Shown in pieces: positions 18,009 to 25,837 of a DNA stretch of 64,000 bases. This DNA comes from JACVRM01 sp963755085 (GTDB lineage: Bacteria > Actinomycetota > Thermoleophilia > Gaiellales > Gaiellaceae), in assembly GCA_963755085.1 (NCBI GenBank), contig CAVWIN010000013.1, positions 84,261 to 148,260 on the forward strand. Direction: 5' to 3'. The notes beneath the pieces are model-generated. The model saw only the letters and a program-made list of their open reading frames with translations. It ran no database searches and was not told the DNA's origin. The first letter of the stretch is position 1, and each line of letters begins with the position of its first letter. Position numbers and translations under genes: made by a program.

Positions 18009-19238
18009 ATGACAACAGAGGACATGTCCATTCGCGACCTGCAGGACGAGCTCGCGGCGCTCGCGGCGCACCTCTATGCCGGTACGTGCCGCTTCCTCGA
18101 GCTGGTCGGCGAGCTCGACCGGCGCGGCGACTGGGACGAGTACGGCGGCGGCTCATGCGCGGACTGGCTGGCGTGGCGGTGTGCCCTGCTGCCGCGCACC
18201 GCGCGCGAGCACGTTCGGGTCGCGCGGAGCCTGCCGGAGCTCCCGCGGATCCACGCAGCGTTCGCCCGCGGCGAGCTCTCGTACTCGAAGGTGCGTGCGA
18301 TCACGCGCATCGCCGATGCCGAGTCGGAGGAAGAGCTGCTCGGGCTCGCGCGCTGCCTCACCGCCGCGCAGCTCGAGCGGGCCGTGCGCGCCTATCGACG
18401 CGTGACGACCGAGGAGTCGGAAGCGCTGCATTTCGGCACCTACCTCTCAGCCTGGGTCGACAACGACGGCTGCGTGATCATCAACGGTCGGCTCGCGCCC
18501 GAGGACGGAGCGCTTTTCATGCGGGCGCTGCATGTCTTCCAGGGCCGTGTCCGGTGGGAGCGGGGCGGTTCCGCGGAACCGCCGAGGACACATGCCGAGG
18601 CGCTCGTGGACATCGCGGACACCGCGCTCAGCGCCACTGCGCCGACGGCAGGCGACCGCCATCAGGTCGTCGTCCACGTCGACCACGAGACGCTCGCCGG
18701 CCACGACGCGGAGGGCCAGTGCGCGCTCGAGGACGGCCCCTCGCTTGCGCCCGAGACCCTGCGTCGCCTCGCCTGTGACGCATCCGTCGTGACGATCAGC
18801 GAGCGCAACGGCGAGCCGGTGCGCATCGGGCGCAAGACGCGCACCATTCCGCCCGCAGTCAGACGCGTCCTACGCGCGCGCGACCACGGCTGCCGCTTCC
18901 CGGGCTGCGAGAACCACCGCTGGGTCGACGCGCACCATATTCATCACTGGGCCCGCGGCGGGCCAACCTCGCTGAGCAACCTCGTCCTGCTCTGCCGGCG
19001 CCACCACCGCATGCTCCACGAAGGCCGCTACAGCGTCGACGAGCGGTTGCGCTTCTACGACCCCTGGGGCTTCGAGATCCCGGCCGTCGCGCAGCCACCG
19101 CCGGGAGACGCCGGTGCGGTCGTGTGGCGAGACGACATCGACGCGGACACGTGCGCAGGCGGCGACGGCCTGGACATGGACATCGACATGGCGGTCGACG
19201 CGATTCGCTCCTACAAGGAGCGGGCCCTGGCTGCGTGA
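18009..19238 (+). CDS. DUF222 / HNH endonuclease-domain protein
   Basis: A 409-residue protein of the family often called 13E12 repeat proteins. Residues about 5-230 are the helical DUF222 domain; the C-terminal HNH module is GCRFPGCENHRWVDAHHIHHW, NLVLLCRRHHRMLHEG, with the zinc cysteines and catalytic His present. The biological role is not settled; these genes occur in many copies in actinobacteria and may be mobile. The start is ATG at 18009; ATG at 18024 is possible. Its 3' end overlaps the convergent aminotransferase by 28 bases. Confidence 0.85.
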   Translation: MTTEDMSIRDLQDELAALAAHLYAGTCRFLELVGELDRRGDWDEYGGGSCADWLAWRCALLPRTAREHVRVARSLPELPRIHAAFARGELSYSKVRAITRIADAESEEELLGLARCLTAAQLERAVRAYRRVTTEESEALHFGTYLSAWVDNDGCVIINGRLAPEDGALFMRALHVFQGRVRWERGGSAEPPRTHAEALVDIADTALSATAPTAGDRHQVVVHVDHETLAGHDAEGQCALEDGPSLAPETLRRLACDASVVTISERNGEPVRIGRKTRTIPPAVRRVLRARDHGCRFPGCENHRWVDAHHIHHWARGGPTSLSNLVLLCRRHHRMLHEGRYSVDERLRFYDPWGFEIPAVAQPPPGDAGAVVWRDDIDADTCAGGDGLDMDIDMAVDAIRSYKERALAA

Positions 19239-20428
19239 CCGACCGCCGCGCTCGCGCCGGCGCCCTCGAGCACGCGCCGGATCCCGCGAATCGCCTGCCC
19301 GATCCGCTGCTCGTTCTCGACGAGCGCGAAGCGGACGTAGCCGTCGCCGCCGGGGCCGAAGCCGGCGCCCGGGCTGACTGACACACCGGCCTCCTGGAGC
19401 AGGCGGAGCGCGAACGCGTGCGAGCCGAGCAGCTCGAGCTCGTCCGGGATCGGCGCCCAGACGAACATCGTCCCGCGCGGGCGCGGCACGTCCCAGCCAA
19501 TGCGCGCGAGCCCGTCACAGAGCGCATCGCGGCGCGAGCGGTAGAGCTCGCAGACCTCAACGGGGTACTCGTCGTCGCGCATCGTCACCGTGGCGGCGAT
19601 CTGGATCGGCTGGAATGTGCCGTAGTCCAGGTACGACTTCAGACGGCCGAGGCCCGCGACGATGTCGGCGTTGCCGACGAGGAAGCCGACCCGCCAGCCG
19701 GGCATCGAGTAGCCTTTCGTCAGCGTGTAGAGCTCGACGGCGACGTCCCTGGCGCCCTCGGCCGCGAGGATCGACGGCGGCCGGTGGCCGTCGAACGCGA
19801 TGTCGGCGTAGGCGAAGTCGTGGACGACGACCATGTCGCGCGCCCGGGCGAAGTCGACGAGGGCCTGCATGAAGTCCGCCTCGACGACCGTGGTCGTCGG
19901 GTTGTGCGGGAACGACGCGATCACGACGCGCGGCCGCGGCCGCGTGGCCTGGTAGGCGGCGTCCAGGTTCGCGAGCACGTCCTCCTCCGGGCCCATGGCC
20001 ACCTGCGCGACTGTCGCGCCGGCGAAGGCGGGCGCGAACATGTGGATCGGGTAGCTGGGCGCGGGCACGAGCGCGGCGTCGCCCGGCTCGACCAGCACCC
20101 AGAGCAAGTGCGCAAGCCCCTCCTTCGCGCCGATGGTCGTGATCGCCTCGCGCTCCGGGTCGAGCTCGACGCCGAAGCGGCGCGCATAGAGGTCGCAGAT
20201 CGCCTCGCGGAGCTTGGGGATCCCGCGGCTCGCCGAGTAGCGGTGGTTGCGCGGCTTCGCCGCCGCCTCAGTCAGCTTGTCCACCGCGATCTGCGGCGAC
20301 GGGATGTCCGGATTGCCAAAGCCGAGGTCGATGACGTCGACACCGTCCCGGCGCAGCTGCAGCTTCAGCGCGTCGATCTCCGCGAACGCGTAGGGCGGCA
20401 GATCGGGGATGCGGCGAAGTGGGATCAC
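19211..20428 (-). CDS. alaC: PLP-dependent aminotransferase, AlaC-like
   Basis: A 405-residue fold-type I aminotransferase, close in wording to E. coli AlaC: RIPDLPPYAF, GFGNPDIPSP, YSASRGIPKLREAI, TIGAKEGLAHL, APSYPIHMF, the PLP lysine in TLTKGYSMPGWRVGF and YVRFALVENEQRI. Expected activity is alanine-pyruvate/glutamate transamination; a diaminopimelate aminotransferase role is less likely. The start is GTG at 20428, before which the upstream spacer is shared with leuC. It is divergent from leuC, and a 15-bp element lies between. Confidence 0.85.
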   Translation of the reverse strand: MIPLRRIPDLPPYAFAEIDALKLQLRRDGVDVIDLGFGNPDIPSPQIAVDKLTEAAAKPRNHRYSASRGIPKLREAICDLYARRFGVELDPEREAITTIGAKEGLAHLLWVLVEPGDAALVPAPSYPIHMFAPAFAGATVAQVAMGPEEDVLANLDAAYQATRPRPRVVIASFPHNPTTTVVEADFMQALVDFARARDMVVVHDFAYADIAFDGHRPPSILAAEGARDVAVELYTLTKGYSMPGWRVGFLVGNADIVAGLGRLKSYLDYGTFQPIQIAATVTMRDDEYPVEVCELYRSRRDALCDGLARIGWDVPRPRGTMFVWAPIPDELELLGSHAFALRLLQEAGVSVSPGAGFGPGGDGYVRFALVENEQRIGQAIRGIRRVLEGAGASAAVGHAARARSL

Positions 20429-20455
20429 GTTGCTGGGATTCTGCCTGGGTCGAAG

Positions 20456-20470
20456 CTTTCCCTTGTACAG
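20456..20470 (+). promoter_or_regulatory. Shared 15-bp amino-acid element, site 1 (alaC/leuC)
   Basis: CTTTCCCTTGTACAG lies between the divergent alaC and leuC starts. It matches 14 of 15 bases with the element before the HxlR gene (39923-39937) and 12 of 15 with the one before pheA. TACAGT (20467-20472) is also seven bases from the leuC GTG and may serve as a leaderless -10. Confidence 0.5.
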
Positions 20471-20478
20471 TTTTGCCC

Positions 20479-21864
20479 GTGGCCCGGACGCTGTTCGAGA
20501 AGATCTGGGAGCGCCACGTCGTGGCCGAGCCGCCCGGCGAGCCGACGCTCCTCTACGTCGACCTGCACCTGATCCACGAGGTGACGTCGGCGCAGGCGTT
20601 CGAAGGCCTGCGCCTGGCCGGCCGCCCCGTGCGCCGGCCGGACCGCTCGCTCGCGACCATGGATCACAACGTCCCCACGACCGACGGCCCGCCGGACGAG
20701 CTGGCACAGCAGCAGCTCGAGGCGCTGCGCCGCAACTGCGAGGAGTTCGGCGTGCCGCTCTACGCGACCGGCAGCGGGCGCGAGGGCATCGTGCATGTCA
20801 TCGGGCCGGAGCTCGGCGTCACGCAGCCCGGCATGACGATTGTGTGCGGCGACAGCCACACGTCCACGCACGGCGCACTTGGCGCGCTCGCGATCGGCAT
20901 CGGCACGTCCGAGGTCGAGCACGTGCTCGCGACGCAGACGCTGCCGCAGCAGCGCCCGAAGACGATGCGCGTCACGTTCGAGGGCGACCTGCCCGGAGGC
21001 GTGACCGCGAAGGACGCGATCCTGGCCCTGATCGGCCAGGTGGGCGTCTCGGGCGGCGTCGGCCACGTGGTCGAGTACGCGGGCGAAATCGTGCGCGGCC
21101 TCTCGATGGAGCAGCGCCTGACCGTCTGCAACATGTCCATCGAATGGGGCGCCCGGGCGGGGCTCGTGGCGCCGGACGAGACGACGTTCGCGTACCTGGA
21201 GGGGCGCCCGGGTGTGCCGCGCGACTGGGAGCGGGCGCTCGACGAGTGGCGGGCGCTGCCGACGGACGAGGGCGCCGCGTTCGATCGGGAGCTGACCGTC
21301 GACGTCTCCGCGCTAGCACCGCAGGTCACCTGGGGGACAAACCCGCAGATGGTCGCGCCGGTCTTCGGCGAGGTGCCGGACCCGGCGGCGTTCGCCGACC
21401 CGGAGGAGCGCAGCGCCGTCGAGCGCGCGCTCGCCTACATGGCGCTCGAGCCCGGGACGCGGATCGAGGACATCCACGTCGACCGCGTCTTCATCGGCTC
21501 GTGCACGAACGCGCGCATCGAGGACCTGCGGGCCGCGGCCGCCATCGCCGGCGGCAGGAAGGTGCACCCGTCCGTGCACGCGATGGTCGTCCCCGGCTCG
21601 GCGACGGTGAAGCGCCAGGCGGAGGAGGAGGGCCTCGACCGGATCTTCACGGCGGCCGGCTTCGAGTGGCGGCGCGCCGGCTGCTCGATGTGCCTGGGCA
21701 TGAACCCGGACATCCTGGCGCCGGGCGAGCGCTGCGCCTCGACGTCGAACCGGAACTTCGAGGGCCGCCAGGGCGCCGGCGGACGGACGCACCTCGTGTC
21801 GCCTGCGGTGGCCGCGGCCACGGCCGTCGCCGGGCACTTCGTGGATCCGAGGGCGCTCACGTGA
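20479..21864 (+). CDS. leuC: 3-isopropylmalate dehydratase, large subunit
   Basis: A 461-residue aconitase-family subunit for leucine synthesis. Cluster-binding cysteines appear in FIGSCTNARIEDLRAA and AGCSMCLGMNPD, and the active-site region CGDSHTSTHGALGAL is intact. It works with LeuD, encoded next with a GTGA overlap. The start GTG at 20479 lacks a ribosome site and sits seven bases after TACAGT, so the message is probably leaderless. A homoaconitase role is possible for this family, but leuD, leuB and leuA in the same window favour leucine. Confidence 0.93.
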   Translation: MARTLFEKIWERHVVAEPPGEPTLLYVDLHLIHEVTSAQAFEGLRLAGRPVRRPDRSLATMDHNVPTTDGPPDELAQQQLEALRRNCEEFGVPLYATGSGREGIVHVIGPELGVTQPGMTIVCGDSHTSTHGALGALAIGIGTSEVEHVLATQTLPQQRPKTMRVTFEGDLPGGVTAKDAILALIGQVGVSGGVGHVVEYAGEIVRGLSMEQRLTVCNMSIEWGARAGLVAPDETTFAYLEGRPGVPRDWERALDEWRALPTDEGAAFDRELTVDVSALAPQVTWGTNPQMVAPVFGEVPDPAAFADPEERSAVERALAYMALEPGTRIEDIHVDRVFIGSCTNARIEDLRAAAAIAGGRKVHPSVHAMVVPGSATVKRQAEEEGLDRIFTAAGFEWRRAGCSMCLGMNPDILAPGERCASTSNRNFEGRQGAGGRTHLVSPAVAAATAVAGHFVDPRALT

Positions 21865-22448
21865 GGGCGTTCCGCCGGCTGACCGCGACCGTGGCGATCG
21901 TCGACCGCGTCGACGTCGACACCGACCAGATCATCCCGAAGCAGTTCCTGAAGCGGATCGAGCGCACGGGCTACGGCCAGTTCCTGTTCTTCGACTGGAT
22001 GAAGGATCCGGAGTTCGAGCTGCGCCGCCCCGAGTGCGTGACGGCGGAGATCCTGATCGCCGGCCGCAACTTCGGCTGCGGCTCCTCACGCGAGCACGCG
22101 GCGTGGGCGCTGCAGGACTACGGCTTCGGCGTCGTCATCGCGCCGAGCTTCGGCGACATCTTCCGCAACAACGCCCTGAAGGTCGGGCTGCTCCCGGTGC
22201 AGCTATCGGCCGAGGAGGTGCGCGCGCTGATGCAGAAATGCGCCGGCGGCGCCGAGATCACCGTCGACCTGGAGCGCCAGGTCGTCGTCGATCCGGACGC
22301 CCGGGAGCTCGCCTTCGAGATCGATCCATTCTCGCGCGAATGCCTGCTCGAGGGGCTCGACGAGATCGCGCTGACGCTGCGGCGCTCGGGCGAGATCGAC
22401 CGCTACGAGCACGCGACCGCGGGTCGCGTGGACACGCTCGAGCTCTAG
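21861..22448 (+). CDS. leuD: 3-isopropylmalate dehydratase, small subunit
   Basis: A 195-residue swivel-domain subunit: DVDTDQIIPKQFLKR, AGRNFGCGSSREHAAWALQDYGF and FRNNALKVGLLPV are the family signatures. It pairs with LeuC to isomerise 2- to 3-isopropylmalate. GTG at 21861 overlaps the leuC stop. Its TAG and the TAG of convergent pheA share a CTAG. Confidence 0.94.
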   Translation: MRAFRRLTATVAIVDRVDVDTDQIIPKQFLKRIERTGYGQFLFFDWMKDPEFELRRPECVTAEILIAGRNFGCGSSREHAAWALQDYGFGVVIAPSFGDIFRNNALKVGLLPVQLSAEEVRALMQKCAGGAEITVDLERQVVVDPDARELAFEIDPFSRECLLEGLDEIALTLRRSGEIDRYEHATAGRVDTLEL

Positions 22449-23269
22449 ACGCCGGCCGGGTACGAGCCGAACACACGCAGCTGCCGTACGCGCTGGCGGC
22501 ACTCGGCGAGCGCGCCCCGCGTCTCGGCATCCAGCGGGTGCCCGGCGAGCACCGCGTCGAAGCGATAGCGCCACGGCGACTTCGGGATCGGCCGCGAGAC
22601 GAGCTGCACGAGGTCAATCTCGTGCCGGCCGAACGGCTCGATCGCGTGGTGCAGCGCGCCGGCGCGGTGATCGGTCACAAAAGAGAACGCCGTCCGCCAG
22701 TCCATGTGCACGCGGTCGATGCGCGTGTGCGTCGCCAGCGAGACGAAGCGCGTGTAGGCCTCCGGGTGATCGCCCACGTCGCGGACGACGGCGTGCAGCG
22801 GGTGCAGCCGCATCGCGCGCTCGCCGACGATCGCCGCCTCGCCGCGCTCGCTGGACTCGGCGACCTGGGCGGCGGCCTCCGCGGTCGTCGACGTGGCGAT
22901 TGCCTTCACGCTCGGCAGCGAGCGCAGCAGCTCGCGGCACTGCTCGAACGCGACCGGGTGCGACTTCACGACCCGGATGTCCTCGAGCGTCAACGGCTCG
23001 CGCGCGACGAGGTGGTGCCGGATCGGGATCGACGTCTCGGCGACGATCGAGACCGGCGTCTCGTAGAGCAGGTCGTGCGTCTCGTTCACCGGCCCCGCGA
23101 GCGAGCTCTCGATCGGCAGCACGCCGTACGCCACCTCGCCCTCGACCGTCGCCTCGATCACATCGGCGAACGTGTCCACGCCGACGAGCGCGGACGCGAA
23201 CGGAAAGAGCCGCTCAGCGGCCGCGGCGCTGTGCGCGCCGGCACCGCCTGCGTATGCAACCGAGGTCAT
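22445..23269 (-). CDS. pheA: Prephenate dehydratase with ACT domain
   Basis: A 274-residue enzyme converting prephenate to phenylpyruvate for phenylalanine. The catalytic domain shows VAYAGGAGAHSAAAA, GVLPIESSLAGPVNETHDLL and the Thr-Arg-Phe motif in EAYTRFVSLA. A C-terminal ACT domain (about 190-265) should bind phenylalanine for feedback. ATG at 23269 overlaps the stop of a tiny zinc-ribbon ORF by ATGA, which sets the start. It is the last gene of a minus-strand series thrC-leuB-small ORF-pheA. Confidence 0.92.
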   Translation of the reverse strand: MTSVAYAGGAGAHSAAAAERLFPFASALVGVDTFADVIEATVEGEVAYGVLPIESSLAGPVNETHDLLYETPVSIVAETSIPIRHHLVAREPLTLEDIRVVKSHPVAFEQCRELLRSLPSVKAIATSTTAEAAAQVAESSERGEAAIVGERAMRLHPLHAVVRDVGDHPEAYTRFVSLATHTRIDRVHMDWRTAFSFVTDHRAGALHHAIEPFGRHEIDLVQLVSRPIPKSPWRYRFDAVLAGHPLDAETRGALAECRQRVRQLRVFGSYPAGV

Positions 23270-23412
23270 CTCCAGCGGAGCGGCATGTCGAGGCCACACT
23301 TCGCGCAGTAGGTTCGTGCGGCCCACTTGTGCTCGGCGCGCTCGCGCGGGATCGGCCGGTCGCAGCTGCAGAGATCGGCCCTGGCGTCGGTCTGGGGCGC
23401 GGCTCCGTTCAC
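23266..23412 (-). CDS. Tiny zinc-ribbon-like protein coupled to pheA
   Basis: A 48-residue ORF from GTG 23412 with C-x-C (LCSCDRPIP) and C-x2-C (TYCAKCGLDM) pairs 18 residues apart, a plausible zinc site; the rest is basic. The stop overlaps the pheA ATG (ATGA), which supports real translation. No ribosome site precedes the GTG. The shared 15-bp element ends two bases upstream, so a leaderless start is possible. The function is unknown; it may serve translational coupling of pheA or be a small regulator. Confidence 0.5.
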   Translation of the reverse strand: MNGAAPQTDARADLCSCDRPIPRERAEHKWAARTYCAKCGLDMPLRWR

Positions 23413-23413
23413 G

Positions 23414-23428
23414 CTGTACAGAGTAAAG
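23414..23428 (-). promoter_or_regulatory. Shared 15-bp amino-acid element, site 2 (before small ORF-pheA)
   Basis: The minus strand reads CTTTACTCTGTACAG, the best fit to the consensus. It lies in the 16-base gap between the leuB stop and the small-ORF GTG, so it could drive or control the downstream pair separately from leuB. Confidence 0.5.
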
Positions 23429-24415
23429 TTATGTTGCGAGACGGTCAAGCACGACCTCCGTGAAGGACGCCGTGGTGGCGCTGCCGCCGAGGTCCGGCGT
23501 CGGCGCCGACTCGAGCGCCGCGTCGACCGCCTCGTCGAGCGCAGCCGCCAGACGATGCTCATCTGCGCCGTGGCGCAGCAGCAGTGCGACCGAGCGGAGC
23601 ATGGCGGCCGGGTTGGCGATCCCGCGGCCGGCGATGTCGGGCGCCGAGCCGTGCACCGGCTCGAAGACGCCGGGCCCGCCGTCGGCGAGGCTCGCCGAGG
23701 CGGCGAGGCCGAGGCCGCCGCTGGTGCCGGCGGCGACGTCCGAGAGGATGTCGCCGAAGGTGTTCTCGGTCACGATCGTCGAGAACCGCGCCGGGTCCTG
23801 GACGATCAGCAGCCCCGCTGTATCGACGAGGACGTGTTCGAGCTGGACGTCCGGGTACTCGGGCGCGAGACCGACGACCACCTCGCGCCAGAGGCGCGAC
23901 GTCTCCATGACGTTCGCCTTGTCGACCGACGCCAGCCGTCCCCCGCGCTCGCGCGCGAGCTCGAAGCCGCGCCGCGCGATGCGCTCGACCTGCGCCGGCG
24001 AGTACTCGCACGTGTCGAACGCGCTGCCGTCCTCGCGGCGCCCGCTGGCGCCGAAGTACAGCCCGCCGACCAGCTCGCGGACGATCAGCAGGTCGACGCC
24101 CGGCCCGCGCGTCGGCCGCAGGTTGGCGTAGACGTCGAGCTCGCCGCGAAGGCGGATCAGCCCCTGCTCCGGGCGTATGGGCGCGCCGTCGAACTCGGGC
24201 AGCCCGACCGCGCCGAGCAGGACAGCGTCGGCCGATCGGCACGCCTCGAGCGTCTCCTCCGGCAGTGGGTTGCCGGTGGCGTGGATGGCGGCGCCGCCGA
24301 ACGGGTGCTCCTCCACGCTGACCTCGAGCGGCAGCGCCTCGAGCACCCGGACGGCGGCAGCCGTGACCTCGGGGCCGATCCCGTCGCCGGGGAGGGTGAC
24401 GATCCTTAGGGCCAC
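23429..24415 (-). CDS. leuB: 3-isopropylmalate dehydrogenase
   Basis: A 328-residue beta-decarboxylating dehydrogenase. All key residues are visible: LPGDGIGPEV, the substrate arginines in LRGELDVYANLRP and IVRELVGGLYFG, the catalytic Lys in SVDKANVMETS, the metal aspartates in VLVDTAG and FGDILSDVAAG, and GSAPDIAGRGIANP for NAD. It oxidises 3-isopropylmalate to 2-oxoisocaproate for leucine. GTG at 24415 lies 13 bases after the thrC stop. It is to be compared with the degraded homolog at 33112-34005. Confidence 0.94.
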   Translation of the reverse strand: MALRIVTLPGDGIGPEVTAAAVRVLEALPLEVSVEEHPFGGAAIHATGNPLPEETLEACRSADAVLLGAVGLPEFDGAPIRPEQGLIRLRGELDVYANLRPTRGPGVDLLIVRELVGGLYFGASGRREDGSAFDTCEYSPAQVERIARRGFELARERGGRLASVDKANVMETSRLWREVVVGLAPEYPDVQLEHVLVDTAGLLIVQDPARFSTIVTENTFGDILSDVAAGTSGGLGLAASASLADGGPGVFEPVHGSAPDIAGRGIANPAAMLRSVALLLRHGADEHRLAAALDEAVDAALESAPTPDLGGSATTASFTEVVLDRLAT

Positions 24416-24428
24416 CGGCGCATCATCG

Positions 24429-25649
24429 TCACGCCGTGACGGCCAGCGCCTCCAGGACCGCATCGGCGTCGGGCTCGATCTCGACCGGGCGCAGGCGGTG
24501 GCCGACCGGCTCGAGTGTCTTCAGCCCGTCCCCGGTCACGAACAGCACGACGCGGTCGCGCGGCCCGACGTCGCCGTTCTCGACCGCGGCCCGCAGTGCG
24601 CCGAGCGTGACGCCCGCCGCCGTCTCGCCGAACACGCCGGTGGTCGAGGCGAGCAGCAGCATGTTCTCGCCGATCGCGTCCTCGGCCACGGCGTGGATCG
24701 TGCCGCCCGAGCGCCGCACCGCCGCGATCGCGGCGTCGCCGTCGGCCGGGTTGCCGATCGCAAGCGACCGCGCGACCGTGTCGGGCCGCACGGGCTGCAC
24801 CTCGCGGCCCTCTGCGAACGCGGTCGCGACCGGGGAGCAGCCGTCCGGCTGCGAGCCGATCAGCCGCGGCGGCGGCCCGTCCGCCAGCCCGAGCGAGCGG
24901 AAGTCCTCGAACCCCCGCTCGGTGCGCTGGAGGAGAGAGCCCGAGGCGAGCGGGACGACGACCACGTCCGGCAGCTCCCACCCGAGCTGCTCGACGACCT
25001 CGTAGGCGAGCGTCTTCGAGCCCTCGGCGTAGTAGGCGCGGAGCGTCACGTTGACGAAAGCCCACGGCAGCTCGAAGGACAGCTCGATCGTCAGCCGGCT
25101 GCAGGCGTCGTAGTTGCCGCGGACGGCGTAGATGGTCGCGCCGTGCGCGGCGCTGGCGAGGAGCTTCTCGCGCTCGACGTCCGCCGGGCAGAAGATCGCC
25201 GCGGGCATGCCCTCGACCGCGGCCCGGGCCGCGACGGCGTTGGCCAGGTTCCCCGTCGACGCGCACGCGAGCGCCTCGAGGCCGAGCTCCTGGGCCTTGG
25301 CGGTCGCGACGGCGACGACGCGGTCCTTGAACGAGTGCGTCGGATTAGCGGTGTCGAGCTTGAGGTAGAGCTCGCCGACGCCGAGCTCGGCGGCGAGACG
25401 CGGCGCGGCGACGAGCGGGGTGAAGCCGGGCGCGAGCAGCGCCGGCTCGGGGGGTGCGACGGGCAGCAATGGCGCGTAGCGCCACAGCGACGGCGGCCCT
25501 GCGGCGATCCGCTCGCGGGTCGCCTCGCGGCCGACGACGTCGGGGTCGTAGACCGGTTCCAGCGGCGCGAAGCAGCGCTCGCAGGCGGACACGGCCTCGA
25601 GTGCGGTCTCGGTGCCGCACTGTGTACAGCGGAGGTGGGTGGCTGGCAT
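24429..25649 (-). CDS. thrC: Threonine synthase, riboswitch-controlled copy
   Basis: A 406-residue PLP enzyme converting O-phosphohomoserine to threonine. An N-terminal zinc ribbon (CTQCGTE, CERCF) precedes the catalytic domain with the PLP lysine in NPTHSFKDRVVA and the phosphate-binding loop ASTGNLANAVA. ATG at 25649 has a strong site (AAAGGGAG) six bases upstream and starts 25 bases after the P1 helix of a SAM riboswitch. An ATG at 25682 falls inside that helix and is rejected. A second threonine synthase lies at 40286-41458. Confidence 0.92.
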   Translation of the reverse strand: MPATHLRCTQCGTETALEAVSACERCFAPLEPVYDPDVVGREATRERIAAGPPSLWRYAPLLPVAPPEPALLAPGFTPLVAAPRLAAELGVGELYLKLDTANPTHSFKDRVVAVATAKAQELGLEALACASTGNLANAVAARAAVEGMPAAIFCPADVEREKLLASAAHGATIYAVRGNYDACSRLTIELSFELPWAFVNVTLRAYYAEGSKTLAYEVVEQLGWELPDVVVVPLASGSLLQRTERGFEDFRSLGLADGPPPRLIGSQPDGCSPVATAFAEGREVQPVRPDTVARSLAIGNPADGDAAIAAVRRSGGTIHAVAEDAIGENMLLLASTTGVFGETAAGVTLGALRAAVENGDVGPRDRVVLFVTGDGLKTLEPVGHRLRPVEIEPDADAVLEALAVTA

Positions 25650-25673
25650 AGGCTCCCTTTCGTGTTCTAACTC

Positions 25674-25783
25674 GCTCACCATCGTCCGAGCCGGGGCTCG
25701 GCCGGCTTGGCACCGTGCTCCTGCTAGAGCCGGTTGCCGAGGCGTCATCGGGCCGGTTCCCTCGACCTCTCTCGATGCCGAGC
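25674..25783 (-). promoter_or_regulatory. SAM-I (S-box) riboswitch upstream of thrC
   Basis: The minus strand shows the S-box core in order: GAGAGGTCGAGGGAACC, GGCCCGATGACGCC, TCGGCAACC, GGTGCCAAGCCGG, then the P4 hairpin CCGAGCCCCGGCTCGG and GGACGAT. The ends pair as P1 (GCTCGGCATC with GATGGTGAGC, one G-G mismatch). Known S-box RNAs bind S-adenosylmethionine and switch genes off. No strong U-run terminator follows, and the P1 end is only 25 bases from the start codon, so control of translation is more likely. Confidence 0.9.
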
Positions 25784-25811
25784 GGGGGATTTAGCCCGCC
25801 CTGTGCCAAAA

Positions 25812-25826
25812 CAGTATAAAGTAAAG
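25812..25826 (-). promoter_or_regulatory. Shared 15-bp amino-acid element, site 3 (thrC/proA)
   Basis: The minus strand reads CTTTACTTTATACTG, 12 of 15 matches to site 2. It lies between the divergent thrC riboswitch and proA, 11 bases before the proA ATG. TATAAAGT on the plus strand may be part of the proA promoter. Confidence 0.4.
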
Positions 25827-25837
25827 CGACCCAGCGC

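Noticed and set aside
25649..25682. Upstream ATG start for threonine synthase at 25682
   Set aside because: It falls inside the P1 helix of the SAM riboswitch, while ATG 25649 has a strong ribosome site and the proper N-terminus.
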